64,000 nt of DNA, taken from the NCBI GenBank assembly GCA_965214475.1, contig OZ243953.1, positions 3,238,642-3,302,641 of the forward strand, written 5' to 3'. Source of the stretch: SIRX01 sp965214475 (lineage in GTDB: Bacteria > Actinomycetota > Rubrobacteria > Rubrobacterales > Rubrobacteraceae). Numbering within the stretch: the first letter of the stretch is position 1; each line of letters starts with the position of its first letter. The notes under the pieces are model-generated. The model did no database searches, was not told the DNA's origin, and saw only the letters and a program-made list of their open reading frames with translations. Positions 7,924 to 16,747 of this stretch are shown here, one piece after another. The translations under genes and the position numbers were made by a program.

Positions 7924-9048
7924 ATGCCTTACAGTGGACACAAGCCAAGGATAGTCCTGGCCGGCGGAGGACATGCCCACCTGCACTCTCTTCTACACGT
8001 CACGAAATTTATCGAACGTGGCTGCGAGGTCGTCCTGGTCAACCCATCCTCGTATCTGTACTACTCGGGGATGGCGACGGGTGTGATCTCCGGCGTCTAC
8101 ACTCAAGAACAGGACCGCATAGACGTTCGCCACCTCGTAGAGCGCGGAGGTGGACGCTTCGTCGAAGGCCGGGTAACGGGAGTTCTAACCGAGAGTCGTG
8201 AGCTTTCTCTGGAAGATGGAAGCCGAATCTCCTACGACTACGCTTCTCTCTGTATCGGGAGTGAGGTGGTGGGCTCTTTCGAGGGCGAGAGTCGTATGGT
8301 CCCCGTAAAGCCGGTCGAGAATACCGCGGAAATTCGGGACCGCATATTGAAACACAAAGGAGGTAGTGGACCGAAGGTTCTCGTGGTCGGCGGCGGCGCG
8401 GCGGGTTGCGAGGTGGCCGCCAACGCCGCAAACCTCATGGATCGGGAGAATACTGGAGGAAAGGTCACGATCGCCGAGGCCGGTCCGGCGCTGTTGGGCT
8501 CCTCGCCGGAGAAGGCCCAGCGTGAGATCACCTCTTACCTACAGGGGCGCGGTGTGGAAGTCCTCACGAAGACCCCGATCGTCTCGCATACAGATGGTGT
8601 AGCCGAAACAGGGGCGGGACGCACGTTTGAGTTGGATCTGATCGTGGCGTCAGTAGGTATAGTGCCCCGTTCTCTAGACCAGGGCTCATACCTACTGACC
8701 GGCGAAGATGGCGGGTTATGGGTGAACCATTACTTACAGAGCGTCAGCGACCCGAGAATCTTTGGTGGGGGAGATTCGATCTCTTTCCGGGGTGAGGCTC
8801 TACCCCGCTTGGGAGTATTCGGTATTCGGCAGGGGCCGGTCCTCTTCCGAAACCTGCTCGCAGCCCTGGAAGGCCGACCGTTGGAAGAATACAAACCCCA
8901 GAAGCGCTACCTATACATCCTAAATTTTGGGGATGGAACCGGACTCGCCGTCTACGGCGCTTTCTCGTGGCGCGGTCGTCTTGCGATGGACCTAAAACAG
9001 TTCATAGACCACAAGTTCATGCGGCGCTATGATGCCTGGGATGCTTAG
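7924..9048 (+). CDS. FAD-dependent NAD(P)/disulfide-type oxidoreductase
   Basis: A 374-aa flavoprotein of the NDH-2/pyridine nucleotide-disulfide oxidoreductase superfamily. An N-terminal FAD-binding G-G-G-H-A-H-L-H-S-L loop (residues about 14-23), a central NAD(P)-binding G-G-G-A-A-G-C-E loop (near 158) and a C-terminal G-G-G-D motif (near 281) are visible. The N-terminus resembles the oxidoreductase domain seen near selenophosphate synthetases, but no selD is present. No C-terminal membrane anchor is obvious. The electron acceptor is unknown. The start is ATG 7924; no strong ribosome site precedes it. Confidence 0.85.
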   Translation: MPYSGHKPRIVLAGGGHAHLHSLLHVTKFIERGCEVVLVNPSSYLYYSGMATGVISGVYTQEQDRIDVRHLVERGGGRFVEGRVTGVLTESRELSLEDGSRISYDYASLCIGSEVVGSFEGESRMVPVKPVENTAEIRDRILKHKGGSGPKVLVVGGGAAGCEVAANAANLMDRENTGGKVTIAEAGPALLGSSPEKAQREITSYLQGRGVEVLTKTPIVSHTDGVAETGAGRTFELDLIVASVGIVPRSLDQGSYLLTGEDGGLWVNHYLQSVSDPRIFGGGDSISFRGEALPRLGVFGIRQGPVLFRNLLAALEGRPLEEYKPQKRYLYILNFGDGTGLAVYGAFSWRGRLAMDLKQFIDHKFMRRYDAWDA

Positions 9049-9326
9049 CGACGACCGATACCGAGCAGCAAATAGAGCACGAAGTAGCCTGCGACGGCTG
9101 TGATAGCGACCGCGTAGAAGCTGTTAGGGTTCGCCACGCTCCGTTGCTCTTCGGAGAGCGGCAAAATATTCAACAAAGCCTGCGCTGGAGACTCCAGAAG
9201 GATTCCGAGGCTGGCGATAACTTCGGTAAGGCTGTTGGTGTTTGGGTCCACGTCTGCGTACACGACGCCTATGTGGAGGAGAATTACCAGTATTACAAAG
9301 GCGAGAATAGTGCGGATCAAGGCCAT
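9045..9326 (-). CDS. Small membrane protein
   Basis: A 93-aa protein with two clear hydrophobic segments (residues about 5-25 and 70-90) joined by a polar loop rich in Asn and Glu. It overlaps the end of the oxidoreductase gene by 4 bases in convergent orientation. A second small membrane-protein gene lies 18 bases upstream on the same strand, so the two are probably co-transcribed. Function unknown. Confidence 0.65.
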   Translation of the reverse strand: MALIRTILAFVILVILLHIGVVYADVDPNTNSLTEVIASLGILLESPAQALLNILPLSEEQRSVANPNSFYAVAITAVAGYFVLYLLLGIGRR

Positions 9327-9344
9327 AGCTGCGTTCTCCTTCCG

Positions 9345-9677
9345 CTAGGATGCGGTTTTGCGGCTGCTACTGCCGCGAGTTCCTTCCGAAAGGTCGTTGC
9401 GCGGCCCGCCACGCTTCGAGTGGGCCCGTCTCATGCTCAGGCCTTTGAGCAAAAACACGACGCCCGCTAACAGAAAGCACACCGCACCCACCGTAAAAGT
9501 CACCAGATCCCGCATCAACACACCCGTGGCGGCTGCGGCCCCCGGCACCCACCAGATGGCGAACAGCCAGCCTACCTGCCGCGTGTTAGGGTTGGTAGAC
9601 ATGTACACGCCAAGACCTATGCCGGCAAGGAATACCAGCAACAACAAAATTCCCAAAAGGGTTAAGACAACGCCCAT
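9345..9677 (-). CDS. Small membrane protein with basic tail
   Basis: A 110-aa protein with three hydrophobic segments (about 5-25, 37-55 and 58-80) and a cytosolic-looking tail rich in Arg and Ser. It starts at ATG 9677 and is followed on the same strand by another membrane protein. I do not recognise the family. Hydrophobic periodicity and normal codon use support it being coded. Confidence 0.65.
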   Translation of the reverse strand: MGVVLTLLGILLLLVFLAGIGLGVYMSTNPNTRQVGWLFAIWWVPGAAAATGVLMRDLVTFTVGAVCFLLAGVVFLLKGLSMRRAHSKRGGPRNDLSEGTRGSSSRKTAS

Positions 9678-9752
9678 CTCTCTATATTACCGGAAAGAAA
9701 GCACTTTCAACAGACTACTGTGGCCGCGCCGCAAAAAAGTCCGGAGGTGGGG

Positions 9753-10133
9753 TCATCGTCGACTCATCTCCCGCCGGTAAACTTTCATTTCTTCTAAAAA
9801 CTCGTCCCAGGATTGGAGGGGACATTCCAGGCGATTGTTATACAAAGAGAATTTGTGGATCAGCTCGTGCCGGGCTGATTCGGTATCGGAGATGGCGCGA
9901 GGATGGGCCACTATCAAGACTTCCCAATCCTCTTCTTCCTTGATGTTGTTTATAGCCTCTTTTATGCCGGAACGATGATAGAGAAGGGTGCCGGGGGCCT
10001 GAAGGTCTTCGTAGGTCGACACCAGCTCGTGGCCGTGCTCGGCGGCGTAGGAGTCGATGAGGGATCGCTGGTCTTCGAGGGAGGGGAGTTCTCCTTCGAT
10101 ATCTGTCCTGATGTACGATGCCGCCCGTGCCAC
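9753..10133 (-). CDS. Resolvase-fold protein without the catalytic serine
   Basis: A 126-aa protein matching the N-terminal domain of serine recombinases in order: A-A-S-Y-I-R-T at the start, S-L-E-D-Q-R, a Y-x-D-L-Q-A-P-G segment and a D-T-E-S-A-R helix. The position of the nucleophile (R-V-S in active enzymes) reads R-T-D, and no C-terminal HTH follows, so it is probably not an active recombinase. I place the start at GTG 10133, where similarity begins; an extended -10 box (TGCTATCAT) ends 9 bases upstream, so the mRNA may be leaderless. A TTG at 10181 is the alternative. Confidence 0.55.
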   Translation of the reverse strand: MARAASYIRTDIEGELPSLEDQRSLIDSYAAEHGHELVSTYEDLQAPGTLLYHRSGIKEAINNIKEEEDWEVLIVAHPRAISDTESARHELIHKFSLYNNRLECPLQSWDEFLEEMKVYRREMSRR

Positions 10134-10165
10134 GTCGGAGCGATGATAGCATGCGGCGCGTCTGG

Positions 10166-10171
10166 TATTAT
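10166..10171 (+). promoter_or_regulatory. -10 box upstream of tRNA-Pro
   Basis: TATTAT lies 20 bases before the mature tRNA-Pro, the expected distance for a tRNA promoter. No good -35 match is visible. It falls inside the region between the divergent resolvase-fold gene and the tRNA. Confidence 0.4.
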
Positions 10172-10190
10172 CCCGGTGCAAGCGGTACGT

Positions 10191-10264
10191 CGGGACGTGG
10201 CGCAGTCTGGTAGCGCACTCGGCTGGGGGCCGAGTGGTCGCCGGTTCAAATCCGGCCGTCCCGA
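10191..10264 (+). tRNA. tRNA-Pro (GGG)
   Basis: A 74-base cloverleaf: acceptor CGGGACG/CGTCCCG, D arm, anticodon stem CTCGG/CCGAG with loop CTGGGGG (anticodon GGG), and T arm GCCGG-TTCAAAT-CCGGC. Discriminator base A; the CCA end is not encoded. Confidence 0.97.
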
Positions 10265-10305
10265 CTTTTGCGGTAATACGGAACTCTCAGAAAGGCCGCG
10301 GAGCG

Positions 10306-10425
10306 TTGGATACACTCAATCTACTACTGGGCATCATGGGCTTTATGGTCATGATCGCGATCTTCTTTTTCGGCGGCTTTGTTCTGCTGGACTTTATCTG
10401 GGGCCGCCGCGACGGAGACCCGTAA
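10306..10425 (+). CDS. Small single-span membrane protein
   Basis: A 39-aa open frame starting at TTG 10306: a long hydrophobic stretch (about residues 4-27) followed by a basic/acidic tail G-R-R-D-G-D-P. A weak purine-rich site (GCGGAG) precedes the TTG. The frame is also open upstream into the tRNA, so the start rests on the hydrophobic core and the ribosome site. Function unknown. Confidence 0.4.
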   Translation: MDTLNLLLGIMGFMVMIAIFFFGGFVLLDFIWGRRDGDP

Positions 10426-10474
10426 GCCGCGCCACACCGCGAGCTTCCACCATACTCCGAGACGGCCCGGTTAG

Positions 10475-11233
10475 TTGATCCCCTCACTAAACGACCTGCG
10501 TGTCGTACCTCTTGGTAGCTTGAAGCTCCACGAGGCCCATGACGGCAGCCGGCTGTCGCTACTGGCGGAACGCATCCGGGAAGAAGGAGTCCAGCGACAT
10601 CCCGTCATTATCTCTCCCCAAGGAGACGACTACCTGGTGTTAGACGGTGCCCACCGCGTCCAGGTGTTGAAGAACCTCGGCTGTGAGTTCGTCCTCGCCC
10701 AGGAGATAGAACCTCCCGAAAAAGCCGAGAGTTGGGGACACCTGCTGAGCATCCCCGAAGGCTCGAAGCTCCATGAGCTAGAAGCTGTGGAGGTCTCCGG
10801 AGATGCCGATTACTGGCTGGCCGAAATAGAACTCGCTGGCGGGGAGCAAGTTTTCGTGAAGTCCGCGGAACCTGGCCTCGCGAGTGAAGTCGAGGGTCTC
10901 TGGGGTTTGCAGAAGCTCTATCCGGAAGGAGGCGTGGTGCATCGGGTGGACCCGGGTACACCCGTCGAGCTCGCGGTAGAAGAAGCGATCATCCGCTACC
11001 GGCCTTTCACGCCGGAGGAGCTGGTCGAGGTGGTCCGCTTCGGGTCCGTGTTGCCGGCCGGAATAACCCGATTCCGGGCGCGAGAACGGATACTCGGGGT
11101 TCGCTTTCCTCTGGAGAAGTTGGAGACAGGAAACCTTGAGGAGCGCAACGCAGAACTCCGGGCTTTCATAGAGGAGCACTGGAAGCAGAACCGGGTACGC
11201 TACTATGGCGAGCCGGTAGTGCTCTTCGAGTAG
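10475..11233 (+). CDS. ParB/Srx-fold protein, SbnI/SerK-like
   Basis: A 252-aa protein with an N-terminal ParB/sulfiredoxin-like domain: L-A-E-R-I-R-E-E-G near residue 30, then L-D-G-A-H-R-V-Q-V-L-K-N-L-G-C near 51-65. This D-G-x-H-R arrangement and total length match the SbnI/SerK group, some of which phosphorylate free serine; the kinase activity here is inference. It lies upstream of purA on the same strand with a 180-base gap. TTG 10475 is the first in-frame start. Confidence 0.65.
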   Translation: MIPSLNDLRVVPLGSLKLHEAHDGSRLSLLAERIREEGVQRHPVIISPQGDDYLVLDGAHRVQVLKNLGCEFVLAQEIEPPEKAESWGHLLSIPEGSKLHELEAVEVSGDADYWLAEIELAGGEQVFVKSAEPGLASEVEGLWGLQKLYPEGGVVHRVDPGTPVELAVEEAIIRYRPFTPEELVEVVRFGSVLPAGITRFRARERILGVRFPLEKLETGNLEERNAELRAFIEEHWKQNRVRYYGEPVVLFE

Positions 11234-11285
11234 CTGAAGAGGATAATTCTGGCGAGGGCGATTCAAAAGGATTTGCCTATGTGTT

Positions 11286-11311
11286 ACATTGCGGCAGTGG
11301 CAGAGCAATGT
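11286..11311. promoter_or_regulatory. Inverted repeat upstream of purA
   Basis: ACATTGC and GCAATGT, perfect 7-bp arms with a 12-base spacer, 105 bases before the purA start and the only clear dyad in the purine-operon leader. It could be an operator or a leader hairpin. No purine riboswitch-like structure was recognised here. Confidence 0.3.
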
Positions 11312-11415
11312 GGCCCTAACAGACCTAGCTGTACCGAACCCGGGCTCGGCCTACTCGATTACCCGAATCACTGTGAAAATCCGCGTGAAATCGCGATCAA
11401 GGCGGAGGTGAACGC

Positions 11416-12702
11416 GTGAGTGCCACGGTGGTTTTGGGACTGGCGTGGGGAGACGAAGGTAAAGGCCGCGTCTGTGACGCCCTCGCCAAAGACGCCCACT
11501 ATGTCGCCCGCTGCACCGGCGGCAACAACGCCGGTCACACCGTCCGGGTCGGCAAGGAAGAGTTCAAGCTCCACCTAGTTCCCTCGGGGATTGTGCGCGA
11601 GGGAGTTACCTGCACCATAGGAAACGGGGTTGTGGTCGACCCGGAGGTCCTCGCAGAAGAGGTTCAGGCTCTGGAGGCCCGGGGTCTAGAAGTGCGCAGC
11701 CGCCTGAAGATCGACGGGCGGGCGCACCTCATCATGCCGTACCACGTTCATCTCGACTCCCACCGAGAGAAGGCGTTGGGCAAGGGCAGGATCGGCACCA
11801 CCAACCGCGGTATAGGCCCCACCTACGAAGATAAAGTCGCGAGGGTTGGCATTCGGGTTCAGGATATCTTCGATGAGAAAATACTTTGCGCCAAGCTGAA
11901 AGCCGCCCTGAGAGAGAAAAACGCCATTTTCGAGAACGTCTACGACGAAGAGCCTTTCGAGGTAGATGCTCTCGCAGAGAGACTGCTTTCTTTTAGAGAA
12001 CTACTGGAGCCGATGGTCTCTGACACTGGGGCGATGCTTCGGGGAGCTATGGAGGCGCGCGAGCAGGTACTGGTAGAAGGGGCGCAGGCAGCCCTTCTTG
12101 ACAACGACTTTGGTACTTATCCATTTGTAACCTCCTCGAACCCTTCTGTGGGAGGAGTGAGCGTGGGGGGCGGTATTCCACCGAAGAGCCTGGAGAATGT
12201 GGTGGGGGTGACAAAGGCTTACACTTCCAGGGTCGGAGATGGGCCTATGCCGACGGAGATCTTCGACGGCGTCGCGGATACCATCCGGGAGACCGGCCGT
12301 GAGTTTGGAACGACGACGGGGAGAGCTAGAAGAGTAGGCTGGCTGGACCTGCCGGCCATAAAGTACACAGCTTCTCTAAATGGGATCACACACCTGGCTA
12401 TAACGCTCTTGGATGTACTCTCAGCCGTGGAGGAGATAAAGATCTGTGTGGGTTATGAGATAGACGGTAAACGTACGGAAACATACCCCCTGCACCAGAC
12501 CGACCTGCATCATGCCCGGCCGGTATACAAGAGCTTTCCGGGATGGGGAGTAGATATTACCGGGGCTAGAATGCGGGGGGACTTGCCGGAAGCGGCGCGA
12601 GAGTTCGTGGAGTATGTAGAGGCTGAGGTCGGGGCCCCGCTATGTATGGTCAGCGTGGGTCCAGAGCGGGAACAAGCTATCGTCGAGAGGATCGGGGCTT
12701 GA
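11416..12702 (+). CDS. purA: Adenylosuccinate synthetase
   Basis: A 428-aa GTP-dependent enzyme that joins IMP and aspartate, the first committed step to AMP. It has the P-loop-like G-L-A-W-G-D-E-G-K-G-R at the N-terminus, G-G-N-N-A-G-H-T-V near residue 36 and G-T-T-x-R-G-I-G-P near 130. The start is GTG 11416 after GGCGGAGGTG. It is the first gene of the purine operon, with purD starting 5 bases after its stop. Confidence 0.97.
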   Translation: MSATVVLGLAWGDEGKGRVCDALAKDAHYVARCTGGNNAGHTVRVGKEEFKLHLVPSGIVREGVTCTIGNGVVVDPEVLAEEVQALEARGLEVRSRLKIDGRAHLIMPYHVHLDSHREKALGKGRIGTTNRGIGPTYEDKVARVGIRVQDIFDEKILCAKLKAALREKNAIFENVYDEEPFEVDALAERLLSFRELLEPMVSDTGAMLRGAMEAREQVLVEGAQAALLDNDFGTYPFVTSSNPSVGGVSVGGGIPPKSLENVVGVTKAYTSRVGDGPMPTEIFDGVADTIRETGREFGTTTGRARRVGWLDLPAIKYTASLNGITHLAITLLDVLSAVEEIKICVGYEIDGKRTETYPLHQTDLHHARPVYKSFPGWGVDITGARMRGDLPEAAREFVEYVEAEVGAPLCMVSVGPEREQAIVERIGA

Positions 12703-12706
12703 ACGC

Positions 12707-13981
12707 ATGAGAGTCCTGGTCGTTGGGAGTGGGGGACGGGAGCACGCGCTGGCCGAAACGCTGGCGGGAAGCCGCTTAGAGCCGGAAATTTTCGCCGCCC
12801 CCGGCAACCCCGGTATAGCCCGCGTTGCCCAGACGGTAGACATACCGGCCAACGACATCGTGGCGCTAAGAGAGTTCGCCACGGAGAACGAGATAGACCT
12901 AACCGTGGTTGGGCCGGAGGACCCTTTGATCGGGGGCATTGCCGAATGTTTCTGGGAGGCGGGACTCAAGGTCTTCGGACCTTCGCGGGCCGCTGCGAGA
13001 ATAGAAGGCTCCAAGGTATTCGCCAAGGAGGTCATGAAGCAAGCCGGGGTTCCGACGGCGGAGTTCGAGGTTTTCGACCGGCAAGCCGACGCACTCGACT
13101 ACCTCCGCTCGTTGGGCAAATATCCTATCGTGGTCAAGGCCGACGGGGCCGCGGCCGGCAAGGGAGTAACCGTCGCCGCTTCGCAGGAAGAGGCAGAAGG
13201 GGCCGTTCAGGAGATCTTTAGCGGTAGGTTCGGGTCTGCGGGACACCGGGTTGTCATCGAAGAGTGTCTCGAAGGCCGGGAAGCATCTATCTTCGTGATG
13301 ACGGACGGGCAGGAGATATTGCCGTTCCTTCCGGCGCAGGATTACAAGCGTATCTACGACAACGACGAAGGCCCCAACACCGGTGGGATGGGGGCATATT
13401 CTCCGGTCATGTGGATGGAGCCCGCGACCTACGCGGTGGTGCTGGAGGAGATCATCCGTCCCACCATCCAGCAGCTCGCCCTGATCGGGGCGACCTACAC
13501 CGGGGTGCTCTTTGCCGGCATAATAGTCACGGAAGAAGGACCGAAGGCCCTGGAGTTCAACTGCCGTTTCGGAGACCCCGAGACTCAGGTGCTACTGCCG
13601 AGGCTCGAAACCGATCTCCTTGACCTCATGCTCGCGACGAACGACGAAAATCTTTTCGGTCGGGAGGTCGTCTGGTCTGCTGATAAAGCCGTCTGCGTGG
13701 TGCTCGCTTCGGAAGGGTATCCGGAGACCTCATCCAGCGGAGATGAGATACAGGGTCTGGATGAGATCCCGACCGACGTTTTCGTTTACCACGCGGCCAC
13801 GGAGGAGCAGGACGGGGAGTTCTGCACTGCCGGAGGTCGGGTACTGAACGTCGTCGGCAAGGGACCCAGTGTGATCGAAGCCCGCGCCTTGGCCTACGCC
13901 GCCGTAGAACAGATCCACTTCCCCGGCATGCAATACCGCACCGACATTGCCCTAGAGGCGATGGAGCTCGAAGAGCTGTGA
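12707..13981 (+). CDS. purD: Phosphoribosylamine-glycine ligase
   Basis: A 424-aa ATP-grasp enzyme making GAR from phosphoribosylamine, glycine and ATP. N-terminal G-S-G-G-R-E-H-A-L motif (residues 7-15), P-E-D-P-L near 71, ATP-grasp K-A-D-G-A-A-A-G-K-G near 144 and E-F-N-C-R-F-G-D-P-E-T-Q near 283. Length is standard. ATG 12707 lies 4 bases past purA. About 50 bases separate it from a membrane-protein gene inside the operon. Confidence 0.97.
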   Translation: MRVLVVGSGGREHALAETLAGSRLEPEIFAAPGNPGIARVAQTVDIPANDIVALREFATENEIDLTVVGPEDPLIGGIAECFWEAGLKVFGPSRAAARIEGSKVFAKEVMKQAGVPTAEFEVFDRQADALDYLRSLGKYPIVVKADGAAAGKGVTVAASQEEAEGAVQEIFSGRFGSAGHRVVIEECLEGREASIFVMTDGQEILPFLPAQDYKRIYDNDEGPNTGGMGAYSPVMWMEPATYAVVLEEIIRPTIQQLALIGATYTGVLFAGIIVTEEGPKALEFNCRFGDPETQVLLPRLETDLLDLMLATNDENLFGREVVWSADKAVCVVLASEGYPETSSSGDEIQGLDEIPTDVFVYHAATEEQDGEFCTAGGRVLNVVGKGPSVIEARALAYAAVEQIHFPGMQYRTDIALEAMELEEL

Positions 13982-14033
13982 TCCGACCATTGATTAGAAA
14001 GAGGCTTTCGACAAAACAAGGAGACGAACGATC

Positions 14034-14519
14034 GTGAAATATATATCTCCACTGCTGTACGCTGCTGGCTTCGTACCTGCGATTGTGGCTGTCTGGCAGA
14101 TCATGATGTTCGTCGAATACAATATCGGCTTCGGCTATGATCGAGGTCTCGGTCTGGACGACTTTACCACGCTCTATTTCAATGGCGACGTCGCTGGTGT
14201 GCTCGCGGTCATCCTCGTGGGCTCGGTGGTGTTCGGCGCTTTGACTAAGGCTCTCATGTGGTTGGAACGGCTGCCGATGCCCGGAACCTTGGACCATTTC
14301 CGGCACTGCGCCCTGCTCTATGTGTTTCTCGGCCTCTTGGCTACAGTGCTCATCGCGGAATTTGCTACTAATTATGGTGACGTGGCCGGCGGCTACGCTA
14401 TTGTGGCTCTGGGGTTTGTGATCGTTGGGTACGCTATCTTAATCAATGCAGCCCTGATCGCTTTGCAATGTAGGCGCCACAGTCAGGCGAACCGGACACG
14501 CTTCTGGAGTGGAGCATGA
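14034..14519 (+). CDS. Four-helix membrane protein in the purine operon
   Basis: A 161-aa protein with four predicted membrane segments (about 5-27, 55-78, 88-110 and 117-145). The start is GTG 14034 with AAGGAGA 9 bases upstream. Its stop overlaps the purB start (ATGA), so it is translated with the purine genes. It is slightly less GC-rich than its neighbours. No transporter family motif was recognised; a link to purine uptake is only suggested by position. Confidence 0.75.
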   Translation: MKYISPLLYAAGFVPAIVAVWQIMMFVEYNIGFGYDRGLGLDDFTTLYFNGDVAGVLAVILVGSVVFGALTKALMWLERLPMPGTLDHFRHCALLYVFLGLLATVLIAEFATNYGDVAGGYAIVALGFVIVGYAILINAALIALQCRRHSQANRTRFWSGA

Positions 14520-15829
14520 TCGAACGCTACACCCTCCCTGAGATCGGCGCTATCTGGACCGAGGAAGCGAAATACCGGGCCTGGCTACAGGTTGAACTGG
14601 CTGTTTGCCGTGCTCGCGCTGAACTTGGTGAGATCCCTTCGGACGAAGTCGAAGAACTGGCGGAGAAAGCCGACTTCACCGTGGAGCGCATCCAAGAGAT
14701 CGAAGCCGAAACGAACCACGACGTAATCGCTTTCGTCTCCACGGTCTCCGAGTACGCCGGGGACGTGTCCCGCCACTTCCACTTCGGCCTCACTTCCTCC
14801 GACGTGTTGGACACCGCCGGAGCGTTGCAATTGCGGGAGGCGTTGGACCTGATACTGGAAGAAGCTCGCGAGCTAGCCGTTGTAGTCGCGGATCTTGCGC
14901 AGGAGCATCGCGAGACGGTGATGGTCGGCAGGACGCACGGCGTTCACGCGGAGCCGACGACGCTCGGACACAAGCTGGCGGTCTGGGCATTCGAGATGGA
15001 GCGAAACCTGGACCGTCTCTCCCGCGCCCGCGAAGCCGCAGCAGTCGGCAAAATATCGGGCGCCGTCGGAACTTACGCGAACGTGGACCCGAAGGTCGAG
15101 TCCCTAACCTGCGAGCAGCTAGGGTTGTCTTCGTCCCCGGCTTCCACCCAGGTCGTGCAGCGGGACCGGCATGCGGAAGTTCTCTCCACGCTGGCGATTC
15201 TAGGCTCGACGCTGGAGAAGATAGCGTTGGAGATAAGGGGTGCGCAACGGACGGAGATCCGGGAGTTGGCCGAACCGTTCGGCCGGGGTCAGAAAGGTTC
15301 CTCCGCGATGCCCCACAAGCGAAACCCAATCCTGACCGAACGCCTGTGCGGTATGGCCCGAATCCTGCGCGCCAACGCCATCGTCGGCTTCGAGGATAAC
15401 GCCCTCTGGCAAGAGCGGGACATAAGCCACTCCTCCGCCGAGCGGGTCGTCCTACCCGACTCCACGATCCTCGCTTTCTACATGCTCCGCACCACCGCCC
15501 GCGTACTACGCGGCCTGGATGTGGACCAAGATCGGATGCTCGCGAATATGAACCTGGGAGGCGGCATCGTCTTCTCCGGTCGCGTTCTACTCGCCCTCGT
15601 AGAATCCGGCATGAGCCGCGACGACGCCTACGCGATAGTCCAGGGCGCGGCGATGCAAGCCTGGCAAGGGGACGGTAACTTCCGGGAATTGTTGGAGGAG
15701 AACGCGGAGGTTCGGGAGCGACTTGGTGAGTATTTTAGGGATCTGTTCGACCCGTCTTACGCGCTCCGCAATCTGGACGTAGTGTTCGATCGTGTGACGC
15801 AGCTCAAAGAGAGGCTGGAGAATGGCTGA
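14516..15829 (+). CDS. purB: Adenylosuccinate lyase
   Basis: A 437-aa fumarase-superfamily enzyme that removes fumarate in both SAICAR-to-AICAR and adenylosuccinate-to-AMP conversion. N-terminus M-I-E-R-Y-T-L-P-E-I; T-S-S-D-V-x-D-T near residue 90; signature S-S-A-M-P-H-K-R-N-P near 262. ATG 14516 follows GGAG and overlaps the preceding gene by 4 bases; the 3' end overlaps purC by 8. Confidence 0.97.
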   Translation: MIERYTLPEIGAIWTEEAKYRAWLQVELAVCRARAELGEIPSDEVEELAEKADFTVERIQEIEAETNHDVIAFVSTVSEYAGDVSRHFHFGLTSSDVLDTAGALQLREALDLILEEARELAVVVADLAQEHRETVMVGRTHGVHAEPTTLGHKLAVWAFEMERNLDRLSRAREAAAVGKISGAVGTYANVDPKVESLTCEQLGLSSSPASTQVVQRDRHAEVLSTLAILGSTLEKIALEIRGAQRTEIRELAEPFGRGQKGSSAMPHKRNPILTERLCGMARILRANAIVGFEDNALWQERDISHSSAERVVLPDSTILAFYMLRTTARVLRGLDVDQDRMLANMNLGGGIVFSGRVLLALVESGMSRDDAYAIVQGAAMQAWQGDGNFRELLEENAEVRERLGEYFRDLFDPSYALRNLDVVFDRVTQLKERLENG

Positions 15830-16523
15830 GGAATTGCTCTACGAGGGTAAGGCCAAAAAGGTCTTTACGACCGACGAAAGAGACGTACTACTCCATCGCT
15901 ACAAGGATGACGCCACAGCCTTCAACGCCCAGAAGCGCGGTTCCTGGAAGGGCAAGGGACACACCAACGCCGCCATCAGCGCGGCACTCTTCAACTACCT
16001 GGAGAAAAACGGCATCCCAACCCACTTCCTCGGCCAGATGGACGCGGTTACCATGAAGACCAAGAAGCTCGATATGCTGCCGGTCGAGGTCATCGTAAGG
16101 AACGTCGCCGCCGGTTCCCTGGCAAAGCTTATCGGGTACGAAGAAGGCACGAAGCTCAAGGCCCCGATAATCGAGACGTGCTACAAGCGCGACGACCTCG
16201 GAGACCCGATGCTCAACTGGTCCCACTTCCGGGAGCTGGGGGTTGCCGACGAAGACCTGGAGTTCTGCGAGGAGCTGGGACTAAAGGTGAACGAGGTGCT
16301 GTGGCCGTTTTTCGACGACCGGGGGATACTGCTGGTGGACTTCAAGATAGAGGTCGGAAGGGATAACGAGGGCACGCTGATGCTGGCCGATGAGATCAGC
16401 CCTGATACCTGCCGTTTCTGGGACAAGGAGACGAACGAGAAAATGGATAAGGACCGCTTCCGCCGCGACCTGGGTGGCGTCGAAGAGGCCTACGCCGAGA
16501 TGTTGAGGAGGGTGACGCAGTAG
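15822..16523 (+). CDS. purC: SAICAR synthetase
   Basis: A 233-aa enzyme that ligates aspartate to CAIR. N-terminal L-Y-E-G-K-A-K-K-V-F motif, V-E-V-I-V-R-N near residue 88, and D-E-I-S-P-D-T-C-R near 191. Normal length. It overlaps purB by 8 bases; its TAG stop shares one base with the purS GTG start. No purE or purK lies nearby, so CAIR formation is encoded elsewhere. Confidence 0.97.
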   Translation: MAEELLYEGKAKKVFTTDERDVLLHRYKDDATAFNAQKRGSWKGKGHTNAAISAALFNYLEKNGIPTHFLGQMDAVTMKTKKLDMLPVEVIVRNVAAGSLAKLIGYEEGTKLKAPIIETCYKRDDLGDPMLNWSHFRELGVADEDLEFCEELGLKVNEVLWPFFDDRGILLVDFKIEVGRDNEGTLMLADEISPDTCRFWDKETNEKMDKDRFRRDLGGVEEAYAEMLRRVTQ

Positions 16524-16747
16524 TGAGAGTCCGTGTCCTGGTACGTCCGAAAGCCGGCATCCTTGACCCACAAGGCGAAACGGTCAAGAATGCGCTTCCG
16601 GCGTTGGGCTTCGACGGCGTGCAGGCCGTCCATGTCGGGCGCTTGATAGAACTGGAATTGGAGACCGCTGACGAGGTGGACGCCATGTGCCAACGCCTGC
16701 TGGCGAACCCCACAGTGGAAGAATACGAATGGGAGGTGGTCGAGTGA
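16523..16747 (+). CDS. purS: FGAM synthase subunit PurS
   Basis: A 74-aa subunit of the three-part formylglycinamidine synthase, bridging PurQ and PurL. It has the PurS pattern V-R-P-K-A-G-I-L-D-P-Q-G near the start and V-G-R-L-I-E-L near residue 40. GTG 16523 directly abuts purC. Its stop overlaps the purQ GTG. A separate PurS fits the small PurL found downstream. Confidence 0.95.
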   Translation: MRVRVLVRPKAGILDPQGETVKNALPALGFDGVQAVHVGRLIELELETADEVDAMCQRLLANPTVEEYEWEVVE

